From contig NC_080056.1 of assembly GCF_026212465.1 (NCBI RefSeq), forward strand, positions 22,341,732 through 22,405,731: DNA of 64,000 nucleotides. Direction: 5' to 3'. Made by a program: the position numbers and the translations under genes. The stretch's first letter is position 1; each line of letters begins with the position of its first letter. This DNA comes from Amaranthus tricolor. Lineage: Eukaryota; Streptophyta; Magnoliopsida; Caryophyllales; Amaranthaceae. Positions 48,901 through 59,042 of the stretch are shown in pieces. The notes under the pieces were generated by a model that was given only the letters and a program-made list of their open reading frames with translations, made no database searches and was not told the origin of the DNA.

Positions 48901-49272
48901 AGCGTTTTTGTCAATTTCGCGCGTAAAGTAATCAAACTTGGTTTGTTATGCACGAAACTTGGCACACAACACTATTTGGCATATATTATTGTGTTGAAAT
49001 GGTTAGAATTGATAATAATAGTCATATGCTAGAAATTAGAAGTTAAGTTGCGATTTTATGCGTTTTTAAGCGTTTTTGTCAACTCCGCGCGTAAAGTAGC
49101 TCAAACTTTGTTTGTTTTGCACGAAACTTGGCACACAACACTATTTGGTATATATTATTGTGTAGAAGTTGTTAGAATTGAAAATCATAGTCATATTCTA
49201 GAATTTATGTGTTAAGTTGCAATTTTTGTGCGTTTTTAACCGTTTTTGACACTAACTTCTAATTTCTCTCAG
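45913..49272 (+). repeat. Higher-order satellite-like array filling the protease intron of CACTA-2
   Basis: The A monomer of about 169-170 bp (cgcgcgtaaagta, ctcaaacttggtttgttatgc, gaaacttggcacacaacact, tgttgaaatggttagaattg, gttgcgattttatgcg) occurs about a dozen times. A B block of about 340 bp (tgatgcgaaaccggggctga, gatcatgaaaagaacacg, ctccacgtgtcgtgcaaggt) starts near 46758, 47484 and 48213, with a partial copy at 45950. B plus two A monomers makes a repeat of about 727 bp. The last four A monomers run without B to 49250. Confidence 0.93.
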
Positions 49273-50144
49273 TGCTTTCAACAACCTCCTTCTTCCGTTG
49301 ACTGCGGCTACTACGCGCTGAAGTTTATGGACGATATTATAAATTCCGTGAAGGAATTTGGAGTCGAAAATATAGATGCCGTAAGTATTTGTTACGTTCT
49401 TAATTAAATTTATAATTGGTAAAATCTAAGGTTTCTATATTAATAGCTTTTATTTTAATATTATAATATAGGTTTTAAACGACATTCCGAGGGAAACACG
49501 CGCTTTGAGAAGTGAAGAGATGCGCGAATTAAAAGACAAGATTGCCGTGTATCTTGCTAATATTTGTCCTTGATAAATTGTAATTACTATTGATTATTTT
49601 TTATAGTTTATTTAATGTATATATATATATATATATATGTACGTACATATTATATTATATATATATACGAGCGAGAGTTTATTATTACAAAGAGATTAAT
49701 GTTGATTAGCTGTGATTATCATTGGATTAATCACTGTTATTACATTGTAATATTATTGCATTATTATAAGGATTAAACGGAAAAAGAAAAAAAAAAAGAC
49801 ACTTATTGCTGCGGTTTTACCCCTGACCGCAGCAAATAACACCCATTATTTGCTGCGGTTTTAGCCCATGACCGCAGCAAATAACACCCATTATTTGCTG
49901 CGGTTTTAGCCCATGACCGCAGCAAATAATGCCCTTATTTGCTGCGGTTTTGAACCGCAGCATTTAAAGTAGGACATTTTGCTGCTATCACTATTGCTGG
50001 GGGCCAAAACCGCAGCAAATAATGGCAAAAAAAACCGCAGTAAACGAGGTTTTTTCCACTAGTGTAACATGCTCTTCAACATTGGTTTACTCTATTGTGT
50101 TTTAAATTTGTTTAAAAGTTTTTCATCATCAAAAAGTGGGAATT

Positions 50145-51629
50145 TGTTGGACCTCTTGAGTTTTGATGATGACTACACTTTATTTAAAGAAATATGTTTT
50201 TAAGAGATTATGTGCAGGTCGATATCTGGTTGTAATTATGATCGTTGATAGTACCTATGACTTCGTTCATGGAAATGTACGTGTCAAAAGGATTCAAGAG
50301 ATGTTAGAAGAGTATATCACTTGGGATGTAAAATGAAGACAGAAAGTCTACTGTTCCCAAGTTGGATGTTCTAGCTAAACTGGAATTCAGAGACATCGCA
50401 CTGTTCCTAACTAGAGTCAGCCTACGTCTGCTAAAAATTCTGATTACTATTTAATTATTATTTTTTAGTTGATGTAGAAAATAAAGTTAATGTGTTGCAA
50501 TTATAATTTATTAAAGTTAATTGGCAAAAGATTTTCCAAAATGATTTTTCGTATTTACTTAGCTTTATTTTAGGATCTATATTTAGTGAATATTGGATTT
50601 GCTAAATATAGGAACAACTGCTGTTGAAAAAGTCTTAGCTATTATTATTACTTTTTAGAACCGGTCTTAATATTAGAAAATAGGTTACCATTCCTATTAT
50701 TAGTAATAAGCAACCGTCCCTATTATTGGAAAGCTCAACCGTGTTTATTTTTAGCCTGAAGTTCCAGCAGTTATAATTTGAAAGAGGAACTGCAGCTAAA
50801 TTTAGTACAAGGGAACTGCTGCTTAAGGGAACATAAGCTATTATTAGTAAATGGGAACAGTGGTTATTGCTAAATAACCGTGGGCTTGAATTGGTCATGT
50901 TTAATGCCTATTTTAAGATTAACCGCAGGAAGACTTGGTTATTAAAATCCACATTATTCCCATGATTATTTTGGATAAGGAATAATGGTTGGAATATTCC
51001 TTTTTATTAGGGATTTTAGCTCTATTAATAGTGGACTCAGTTATTCTTCAAAACTTGCCTTAGTATGAGCCATTAAATCATACGTAATTTTGGGAGAATT
51101 TTTACAAGAAAATTTTGTTTTGAAAATGCCAATTCATTTATAATACTTTCTTGTGCAACTTATTGATTTTATTTTTAGAGAATTTTTATCCTTTTTGTAA
51201 GGGTTTTTGAGAGTATTTGTAATTAGACTCGGGTGAGTCTAAGGGGGAATTCGATAGCTTTAAGTGAAGCTATTGAGGAGTTTAGCTTTTAGTGAAGCTA
51301 AGTTTGTTGATTTGATTGAAGCAATTTGAGAGAGAAGTTGGCCTAGTTGATGCGCTTCGAGTGAAGTAAGATGTTTAATGTAATTGTAACGAGTTGCCTT
51401 AAACATAATGGAGAATTTAGAAATCCCGAGGGGTCGTGGTTTTTCATTCTATTTAGGCCTAGAAGGTTTCCACGTAAAAATCGTTTGTCTCTTTTAATTA
51501 TTTCGCTCTAAGTTTAAGCTTTATTTATTTTATTCAATTCCGCAAAAACAGGGCAAAAACGTTTAAACTAGTAACAACAACAATTCACCCCCCCTCTTGT
51601 TGTTGTTACCGTTCCTAATTGAGTCTACA
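50145..51629 (+). repeat. Right LTR of the Sirevirus
   Basis: Copy of 32652-34133, ending GTCTACA directly before CTCAT (51630-51634). Confidence 0.96.
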
Positions 51630-51634
51630 CTCAT

Positions 51635-53777
51635 CTTCTTCTTACTGCCACCAACTTTATCAGCTCTATTTCTTTTCTTATTCACCTTAACATGTGCCCA
51701 CAACTCCGGACGAAGACCCTTACATTCAAACCAATCTCGCACGGCCCTAACATCCTTTGTCTTACCCGGAATGTTCATGACAGTCCCAAGTATGGCATCG
51801 TATACATTTTTCTCTATATGCATAACTTCAAGACAATGCCTAACCTGTAGATCTCTCCAATATGGAAGCTTCCAAAAGATTAATTTTTTTTTCAATAATC
51901 GGTCTTCACCCCCTTGCACTTGCCCCGTTTTACCAAATACAGACTAATCTCTCTTAACCTGTTCATAAACCTCACAACCGGTCAACAGTCGACGAGCTAC
52001 ACGGTCCTCAACCTCCCCGTTGAACAACTTCTTCTTCTTACGATATTGGTGGTCTCGTGGGAGGAACTTTCGATGGTGCATGAATACGTGTTTGCACTTA
52101 GGAATCCACGTGGATTCCATGTCATCGATACATATTGAGCATGCTTTCTTCCCTTTGTTCTTATACCCCGATAAGTTGCCATATGTCGGAAAATCATTAA
52201 CAGTGAATAAAAGCATTGCAGGCAAGGTGAACTCATCATTAGCATATGCATCAAACACTGAAACGCCTTCATCCCATATCTTTCTCAAATCCTCAACGAG
52301 AGGTGCATGATACACATCTATGTCATTGCCAGGTTGTTTAGGACCCGAGATAAGAAGCGAAAGCATTATGTACTTGCGCTTCATACACAACCAAGGTGGC
52401 AAGTTATAGATCACTAAAAGTACCAACCAAGTACTATGTTGAGAACTAAGATTGCCGAATAGGTTCATTCCATCCGTACACAGTCCGAATCTCACAATTT
52501 GGTCTTCTCCGCTGTCATAACTACGATGCTCATTATCCGAGGTCTCAATCTCGGGGACAATTTCGTCTCTGAATAGATGCATTGTATATCAGTACCTGAA
52601 AGAGTATGAATAGAAATATATTAGAACATAAGCTAAGTAATATTAAGAATATGACTAAAACAATTCTAATACGTTCAACACAATATTATATAACATATAG
52701 TGTTATGTGCAATGTTATAGATCACTAAAAGTACCGGCCAAGTACTATGTTGAGAAATAAGATTGCCGAATGGGTTCATTCCATCCGTACACAGTCCGAG
52801 CCTTAAATTACGAACCTCATCCCCAAAAGTCTTATGTAACCTATTAATACTCTTCCACTTTGGAGAATCAGATGGATGTGTGAGCAAGTGACCTTTCTTC
52901 ACCCTATCTGCATGCTACCTCAAATTTAACGCATCTTTCTTTATAGAAAACAATCGCTTGAATCTAGGTATTATTGAAAGATACCACAATACCTTAGCCG
53001 GGGGCCCTTTAGCATCCTGAGCCCCTTTACGCTTGTAGCGCGATAACCCACACCTAGCACACTCTTCTAAGTTCTCATTTTTATTTCGATACAACACACA
53101 ATCATTCGGACACGAATGAATTTTCTGGTACTCTAAGCCGAAAGGACACATGAGCTTTTTGGCATAATATCTCGACTTTGGAAGTTCATTTCCCTCAGGA
53201 AGCATCTCACCTAACGCTTCTATCAACATTGTGAAACTAGCGTCACTCCAATTGAACTTTTACTTAATGTTGAAAATTGTCAACACTGCTGTTAGTTTGG
53301 TGAACTTTGTACATCCAGGGTACAAAGGCTTTTGAGAAGCCTCTGTCAACAAGTCAAAAACACGAGGACGTTTTCCTAACTCATCCTCGACTCCCTCCAT
53401 CATCTCATCAACACGATCCACATCCTCATCGACATTCTCTTCATTTGTCTCATACCCATCAACATGATCTACTACATCCTCATTGAGGCCACATTATTGA
53501 CGTCCACAACAACACTTTTCTCTTTGTAAACTCCTTCCTGACCATGCCAAACCCAAACATGATATTGAGGCCTAACCCCACGTCGAAGTATGTGCTCCCT
53601 AAGGATATCAACACTATCTACCTTTGATACATTGCCACGACTGACAGATGGGCAATAAAAACCACCTCCCCCCGTCCTAACTTGATGTTCAACCGCAATA
53701 CTACAAAATTCTAATACGCCATCAATAAATTCCGACGATTCAATGCTTCCATACATCCAAGAACGATTGTTTGTCAT
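51635..53777 (-). pseudogene. TNP2 transposase of CACTA-1, 5' part with mosaic duplication
   Basis: The minus-strand ATG at 53777 begins MTNNRSWMYGSIESSEFIDG. Frame breaks occur near 53485, at a TAA about 53262 and at a TAG where CACTA-4 has Trp (about 52916). Transposase_21 begins, then after STWPVLLVIYN (about 52713) intron-like monomer sequence and MHLFRDEIVPEIE follow. At DQIVR (about 52492) this joins back to TNP2 at FGLCTDGMN, and TNP2 then continues correctly (YIMLSLLISGPKQPGNDIDV, FWKLPYWRDLQVRHCLEVMH, IEKNVYDAILGTVMN). There is a stop at 51944-51946. The copy ends at the Sirevirus insertion. Confidence 0.9.
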
Positions 53778-55290
53778 CCTAATTAGTGTGATTAATTGAT
53801 TCAAAACAAAATTAATACACAACTTTTAAACATTTATACTTAACGAACTCTAAATAACCAAAAAATTAAGTAATAATAATTCATTTAACACTAATTAACC
53901 CAAATAATAACACAATGTTTTTTAAACTGTCCAAATGATGTTTATTATAGTAACCATAATTAATATTCATATAAAAAGAATAAAAATAAAATCACATTCA
54001 TAAACTTGGAAAACTAATTAACATTCATATCAACTACTCATTCATTTAACCATAAACAACCCTAATTAAACCTAATTTACAAACTAGAAATAAATTATGA
54101 TAAATTTAAAACATAAAAACCACACACATTGATAAATAAAATGAAGAAATTACTTAAAAATATAACAAAACATGATATATATGATAAATTTAAAACTTAA
54201 AAACAACAACAACATACACATTCATAAAGTATGACAAATTTAAACGTAACTTACAAAATCAAAATGAAAAAGCTACCTTGAATTTCATGGGTTTTGGTGG
54301 GTTGTGTATAACCTATACAATGAAAAAAAATTAGTATAAAAAAACTAAATCCCTAAAACATAATGAAGGTTGAAGAACTTAAATTAAGCTTGAAAAAATA
54401 ATACCTTGAAGAACAATAGAAGAAAACCGATGTACAGTATATGTGTTCAAAGTTTATGAAAATTCTAAGTTTTAAGTTTAATTTGATAATGAACAAGAAC
54501 GGTTTTGAGGAATGATGATGAACAAGAATACTAGAAGAACAAGAACAACTTAAGAAAAAAACCGCTGTACTGTATCGAAGTTTATGAAAATTCGATGTTT
54601 GAAGTTTGATAATGAACAAGAGAAGTTTGAAGAAGTCTGGAATGGAACGAATTATAAGGAGAACGAAGGAAAATAGTATGCGTGTTCGTTTAGTGCGTGC
54701 AGTATAAGGAAACCGAAGGGTTATTTCTCATGAAAATATAAACGTTAAAATATAAAGGGCGCCATTTTACTAAAATTAATTGCTCCGGTTAAAGACCACA
54801 ACCACATCAGTTATTAAAATTCAAGGCCTATTTGCTGCGGGCACAACACAAACCACAGCATTTATATGTTCAACTGAGTATTTGCTGCGGTCAAGGCATA
54901 GAACCGCAACAATTAATGTTTTTTTTTCTTGTTGTTTTTCCTACTTTATGAAAATTCAATGTTTGAAGTTTGATAATGAACCAGAGAAGTTTGAAGAAGT
55001 CTGGAATGGAACGAATTATAAGGAGAACGAAGGAAAACAGTATGCGTGTTCGTTTTGTGAAGCGTTTTTTCAATGGAGAAGATGATGAAGTTTGATGAAG
55101 TTTGATGAAGAGCAGATGATGAAGTTTGATGATGAACTAACAAGAACAGTACATAGAAGTTTGAAGTTTGAGTATGGAGAAGATAAACTGCTGTGTTCGT
55201 CGTGCGTGTGTTTGTTTGTGGTAATGAAACAGATGCTTATAAGGGTTTTATGAAAATATAAACGTTAAAGCTAGGCGCCATTTTAATATA
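53778..55290 (-). other. 5' leader of CACTA-1 with an internal duplication
   Basis: Noncoding and A/T-rich. A ~90-bp segment (gaagtttgaagaagtctgga...aggagaacgaagg) occurs twice, at about 54599-54690 and 54964-55055, each followed by TTTGCTGCGG-type repeats (54778-54910 and 55290 onward). This points to a duplicated 5' end. ORFs overlapping it are not convincing. Confidence 0.7.
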
Positions 55291-55516
55291 TACTATTTGC
55301 TGCGGTCAAAGGGATAAACCACAACAATTGAGTGGGTTATTTGCTGCGGTCACAAGCATAACCACAGTAATTAAGCTTGCAACTATTTATTTGCTGCGGT
55401 TAGGTCCTAAAACCGCAGCAATTGTTTGGTTTTTTTTCTTATTCTTTTTCCTATTTATTGCTGTGTATATACAATAACCGCAGCAAATAATAAGCAGACA
55501 ATACGTTTTTTTTCCA

Positions 55517-55750
55517 CTAGTGTACTATTTCAAGCTCTCGAACAACTCGACCAATATAAGGAACAGAATCATTTGTATTTTCTAAAGAAAGTCTATTTTC
55601 ATTAGGTGAATCATCAGCACTACTAGAATCATCCAAAGATAAAGATCTATGATCAGAATGTTCATCAAATACCACCAAAGAATGCCTATTTTCTTGATTA
55701 GACATCATATTTTTCTCACAACCCAGTTCAAGCAATGAAATTACCGACAT
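55517..55750 (-). pseudogene. ORF in the MULE, interrupted by CACTA-1
   Basis: A minus-strand frame of about 75 codons starts at 55750. It is acidic and Ser/Asp/Asn-rich (SLSLDDSSSADDSPNEN) and ends in NDSVPYIGRVVRELEIV, where it meets the CACTA-1 terminus. Its continuation lies about 30 kb away at 25470 and below, where the frame stays open for roughly 40 more codons into the left TIR. An intron-like leader lies upstream (55760-56050). The N-terminal character is compatible with a captured host gene, perhaps a FAR1-related type, but no family could be established. Confidence 0.45.
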
Positions 55751-56270
55751 AATTCAACAATTTAAAACCAAAAAATCAAACTCAATCAAAAATTTGAAGC
55801 ACAGAATCAATAAAGAGACGGGTAATTTCAATTCTTATACACTTACAAACTTTGTTGAGCATAATCCAACAGTAGTATTAGTAGGCAATATAAATTTTTC
55901 TGCTCATCGTGAAATTGGTCTGCCATTTTACCGCTGGAGAGATATAATTGAATAAGATTTTATTGCTCCTGCAATTTGTAATTCATGGGTTGTAATTTGG
56001 AAGCTTTTTCTTATTTTTTTCTTGAATTATGAAGTTTTTGGGTGAGATAATTGGGGGGTTTAATACTAGAGCTCATCATAAAGGTTTGGAGAATGGAGGA
56101 TCTGTCTCTTAGATTCCATACTTAGCTACTCTGTAATCTGAGTGTCTCACCTTCTAAACAAGGTTACAGTAGCGAGGACGGCTTTTTGACCAATAGACTA
56201 TTGGGTGGTGTTAGATAAACAGCTAACAATTGGATGAAGTGGTCGATTTGACCAATCGATTATCAGCTAT

Positions 56271-56510
56271 GATCATTGTTGGGCTTGAGATGAAGCAGCC
56301 ATGGAAAGACAGCAGGAAGAGGAAAGGGAAAAGGGAAGAAGAAGAAACTAATCATGGTTAGGTCAAATTTGAGATTTAACGGGCATTTAACGGAAAAATG
56401 ATTAACAGTGTCACGGTTGTAATTAGCATATAGTTTGGGCGTACCATTGAAATTAACTGGGGTACCATTGATATTTTTCTATAATACAGGGGTACCATTG
56501 ATAATATCCC
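56271..56510 (-). repeat. Right TIR of the MULE
   Basis: Inverted partner of 25090-25329, ending ccattgataatatccc at 56510 directly before the TAAAATAAT duplication. Confidence 0.92.
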
Positions 56511-56519
56511 TAAAATAAT

Positions 56520-57674
56520 TAGTAAAATAAAAAATAAAGATCAAATGCTGCGGTTACTTGATGCCTGCAGCAAATAACCTCTTTATATGCTCCGGATTGT
56601 TTTTGGCCTGCAGCAAATAAGTCCTAATATGCTGCAGTTCCTTGTTACCCACAGCAAATAACCCTCTCACAAATTAAAAAACCCGCCTTTTAACGTTCCA
56701 TTTTCATAAACCCTTATACTGTTGCATAAACCCACGAAAGCACACGCACTGTTTCATCATCTTCTTCTTCTTCAAGCTTCAATTATTCTTCAAACCCACA
56801 AAATTTCATCATCTTCATCTTCATCTTGCTAATATCTTCGTGCATTTCTTTAACTTGCTACTGTTTTAAGGGTTTTTAAATATATAAGCATTGTCTTCAT
56901 CTTCATCTTGCTACTGTCTTCATCTTCAAACCCACGAAAAAATTTGCTTCTTCTTCACTGTCTTCATTCTTCCTCTTCTTCTTCATTTGCTTTAAAAACC
57001 CACGAAAAAGTTCAAAGTATTTCGGTTTCATTTGGTTTTTCTTTTTGTTTTTTTTAGAAATGGTTACAAATACTAATTTTATTTTTCTTGTTTCGTTGTA
57101 GGTCACATTGTAACTATTCTTCATCTAGATACACAAGGTAATTTCTTTTGATACCAATTTTCATTGTTTTTCAAATTTTTAAGGTTAAATGATGTTATTT
57201 ATTATTTATAGTTTAAATGTGATTTTATTTAGAATGTATTAGTTGTTAATATTACATTTTTCATGTTTATATTATTAGTATGTTAATTATTTTGTTTTAT
57301 ATGTATGAATATTAATATGAATGTTAATTAATTAGTTGTCCAAATTTATGAATGTGAATTTATTTTTAATTTTTTATATGATGTTAGTATTAGTTGTTAG
57401 TATGAAAGTTAATAATGGTTATTAGAATAAATATAATTTGAACAATTTATAAAAGGTTGTATTATCATTAGGGTTAATTAGGGTTAAAAAAAATGTTCTT
57501 ATTAGAATATACATATTTTTGAAGAATTTATAGATTATGAAGTTTAATTATTGTAAATTACGGTTAAATGAATGATTATTACTTAGGGTTGAATGAATGA
57601 AGGTTAATTAGGGTTAAGTATATATGTTAAAAAGTGTTATTAGTTTTGTTTTGAATTAATTAATCACACTTAGG
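56520..57674 (+). other. CACTA-3 subterminal repeats and leader, right of the MULE
   Basis: Repeats tgctgcggttactt/gcctgcagcaaataa lie at 56545-56665. CT-rich and A/T-rich noncoding sequence follows up to the transposase ATG. No ORF is accepted here. Confidence 0.75.
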
Positions 57675-57900
57675 ATGACAAAAGCTCGTTCTTGGATGTA
57701 TAGAAGCATTGAATCGTCAGAATTTATTGACGGCGTATTAGAATTTTATAGTATTGCCGTTGAACATCAAGTTAGGACGGGGGGAGTTGGTTTTTATTGC
57801 CCATGTGTCAAGTATGGCCATGTAACAAAGGTAGATAGTGTTGATATACTTAGGGAGCACATACTTCAACGTGGGTTTAGGCCTCAATATCATGTTTGGG
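57675..57900 (+). pseudogene. CACTA-3 TNP2 transposase, N-terminal fragment
   Basis: The ATG opens MTKARSWMYRSIESSEFIDG, FYCPCVKYGHVTKVDSV and RPQYHVW, the Transpos_assoc domain with one zinc-ligand-like Cys changed (CVKYG versus CVSCG in CACTA-2). CACTA-4 interrupts the codon series at 57901. The rest of the gene would lie beyond CACTA-4, outside the window. Confidence 0.88.
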
Positions 57901-59042
57901 CACTAGTGGAAAAAAACGTATTTGTTGCTTATCATTTGCTGCGGTTTTTGTATATACGCAACAATAAATAGGAAAAAGAATTGGAAAAAAAAACCACTAA
58001 TTGCTGCGGTTTTAGTCTATGACTGCAGCAAATCATGTGCAGCTTCAATTGCTGCGGTTCTCTCCATGCCCGCAGAAAATAGTTCTTCCAATTGCTCCGG
58101 TTCTTCCTCCACCCGCAGCAAATAATAGTCTTCTTCACTCAATTGTTGCGGTTGTCTTCCTTGCCCGCAGCAATTGGCTCCTCTCAAACCGCCAATCAAA
58201 TTGAATAACGTTAATAAATTTAAACATATATACATTCTGAATTCTTCATTGTTCATAATACGACTGTTGCACTTCTCTTTCAAACGATAGAAACATATAC
58301 TGCATGCGGTTATTGCTCTTTATCATCTTTGTTCATCATCTATACTTCATCATCATCTTTGTTCTTGTTCTTCTTCATCATTCTTGCTCTTCTTTATCAT
58401 CTACTTCTTGAAACTGCTTTTCTTAAACCCACGCACGAAACATACATACTGTACGCGCACATTGTGGTTTGCTCTTCTTAAACCCACGAAAAACCCACGA
58501 AAATTCAAGGTATTTTTTTCATTTTGATTTTGTAAAGTAGGTTTAAATTTGTCATACTTTATATATGAATGTGTATGTTGTTGTTGTTTTTAAGTTTTAA
58601 ATTTATCATATATATCATGTTTTTTTATATTTTTAAGTAATTTCTTCATTTTATTTATGAATGTGTATGTAGTTGTGGTTTTTAAGTTTTAAATTTATCA
58701 TAATTTTTTTATAGTTTGTAAATTAGGTTTAATTAGGTTTGTTTATGGTTAAATGAATGAGTTGTTGATATGAATGTTAAGTTGTACGTTGATATATACA
58801 AGTTTATGAATGTGATTTTATATTTATTATTTATATGTTGTTAATATATATGAATATTAATTATGGTTAGTACAATAAACATAATTTGGACAGTTTAAAA
58901 AATATTGTGTTATTATTTGGGTTAATTAGTGTTAAATGAATGATTATTACTTAATTTTATGGTTAGTTAGAGTTCGTTAAGTATATATGTTTAAAAGTTG
59001 TGTATTAATTTTGTTTTGAATCAATTAATCACACTAATTAGG

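Larger units (their letters stand above)
44021..49573 (+). pseudogene. CACTA-2 second gene: Transposase_24-type exons and Ulp1/C48 protease
   Basis: Exons are 44021-44455 (GNVDALHMVLGKDHCGRVV), 44557-44841 (LPQLGVASDGDLTEV, VPVTSGHISVAVE, possibly a DUF8039-type fold), 44922-45223, 45314-45496, 45584-45700, 45840-45912, 49273-49380 and 49472-49573. The protease shows the C48 triad: H and D in LHWILLIICPLTNTVHVFDS, and Q and C in CFQQPPSSVDCGYY. Ulp1 enzymes process SUMO. A one-base deletion near 45331 (gaggaggtaattctt versus gaggagctaaattctt in CACTA-4) breaks the frame. The penultimate intron (45913-49272) is 3.4 kb of tandem repeats. Exons upstream of 44021 are lost in the internal deletion. 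Confidence 0.88.
41166..50064 (+). mobile_element. CACTA-2: complete-ended CACTA transposon in the Sirevirus
   Basis: 8.9 kb, ends CACTAGTGGAAAAAATTG and, on the minus strand, CACTAGTGGAAAAAACCTCG. The 3-bp duplication TAA flanks both sides (41163-41165 and 50065-50067). Subterminal AATTGCTCCGGTT/AACCGCAGCAAAT repeats fill 41180-41460 and 49800-50045. It encodes a truncated TNP2 (42846-43830), the second gene (44021-49573) and an intron full of satellite-like monomers. A deletion joins TNP2 to the last Transposase_24 exons, so it is non-autonomous. It is the innermost, and thus youngest, layer of the nest. Confidence 0.97.
32652..51629 (+). mobile_element. Sirevirus-like Ty1/copia retrotransposon containing CACTA-2
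   Basis: LTRs of 1.48 kb (32652-34133 and 50145-51629) begin TGTTGGACC and end GTCTACA. A perfect CTCAT duplication flanks them (32647-32651 and 51630-51634), so the insertion lies inside the TNP2 gene of CACTA-1. A Met-tRNA primer site follows the left LTR. The order gag, protease, integrase, RT, RNase H and then an additional ORF before the right LTR is that of Sireviruses. CACTA-2 (41166-50064) is inserted between the extra ORF and the right LTR. Without it the element is about 10.1 kb. Coding regions contain several stops and frameshifts. Confidence 0.96.
25474..55522 (-). mobile_element. CACTA-1: TNP2/Ulp1 CACTA transposon containing the Sirevirus
   Basis: The ends are CACTAGTGGAAAAAACC (25474) and, on the minus strand at 55522, CACTAGTGGAAAAAAAACG, flanked by TAC (25471-25473 and 55523-55525). 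Subterminal TTTGCTGCGGTT/AACCGCAGCAAA repeats lie at 25490-25730 and 55290-55510. Transposase coding starts near the right end (53777) and the protease ends near the left (25996), so it is on the minus strand. The Sirevirus (32652-51629) splits the TNP2 gene. Without it the element is about 11.1 kb. Stops, a mosaic duplication and exon deletions make it defective. Confidence 0.95.
25090..56510. mobile_element. Mutator-like element (MULE) with 240-bp TIRs, split by CACTA-1
   Basis: The left TIR (25090-25329) and right TIR (56271-56510) are inverted copies beginning GGGATATTATCAATGGTACC. A perfect 9-bp duplication, TAAAATAAT, flanks them (25081-25089 and 56511-56519). Long TIRs plus a 9-bp duplication define Mutator-like elements. 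Without CACTA-1 it would be about 1.37 kb and lacks a MURA transposase, so it is non-autonomous. Its interior has a minus-strand leader and ORF, giving it the look of a Pack-MULE. Confidence 0.93.
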
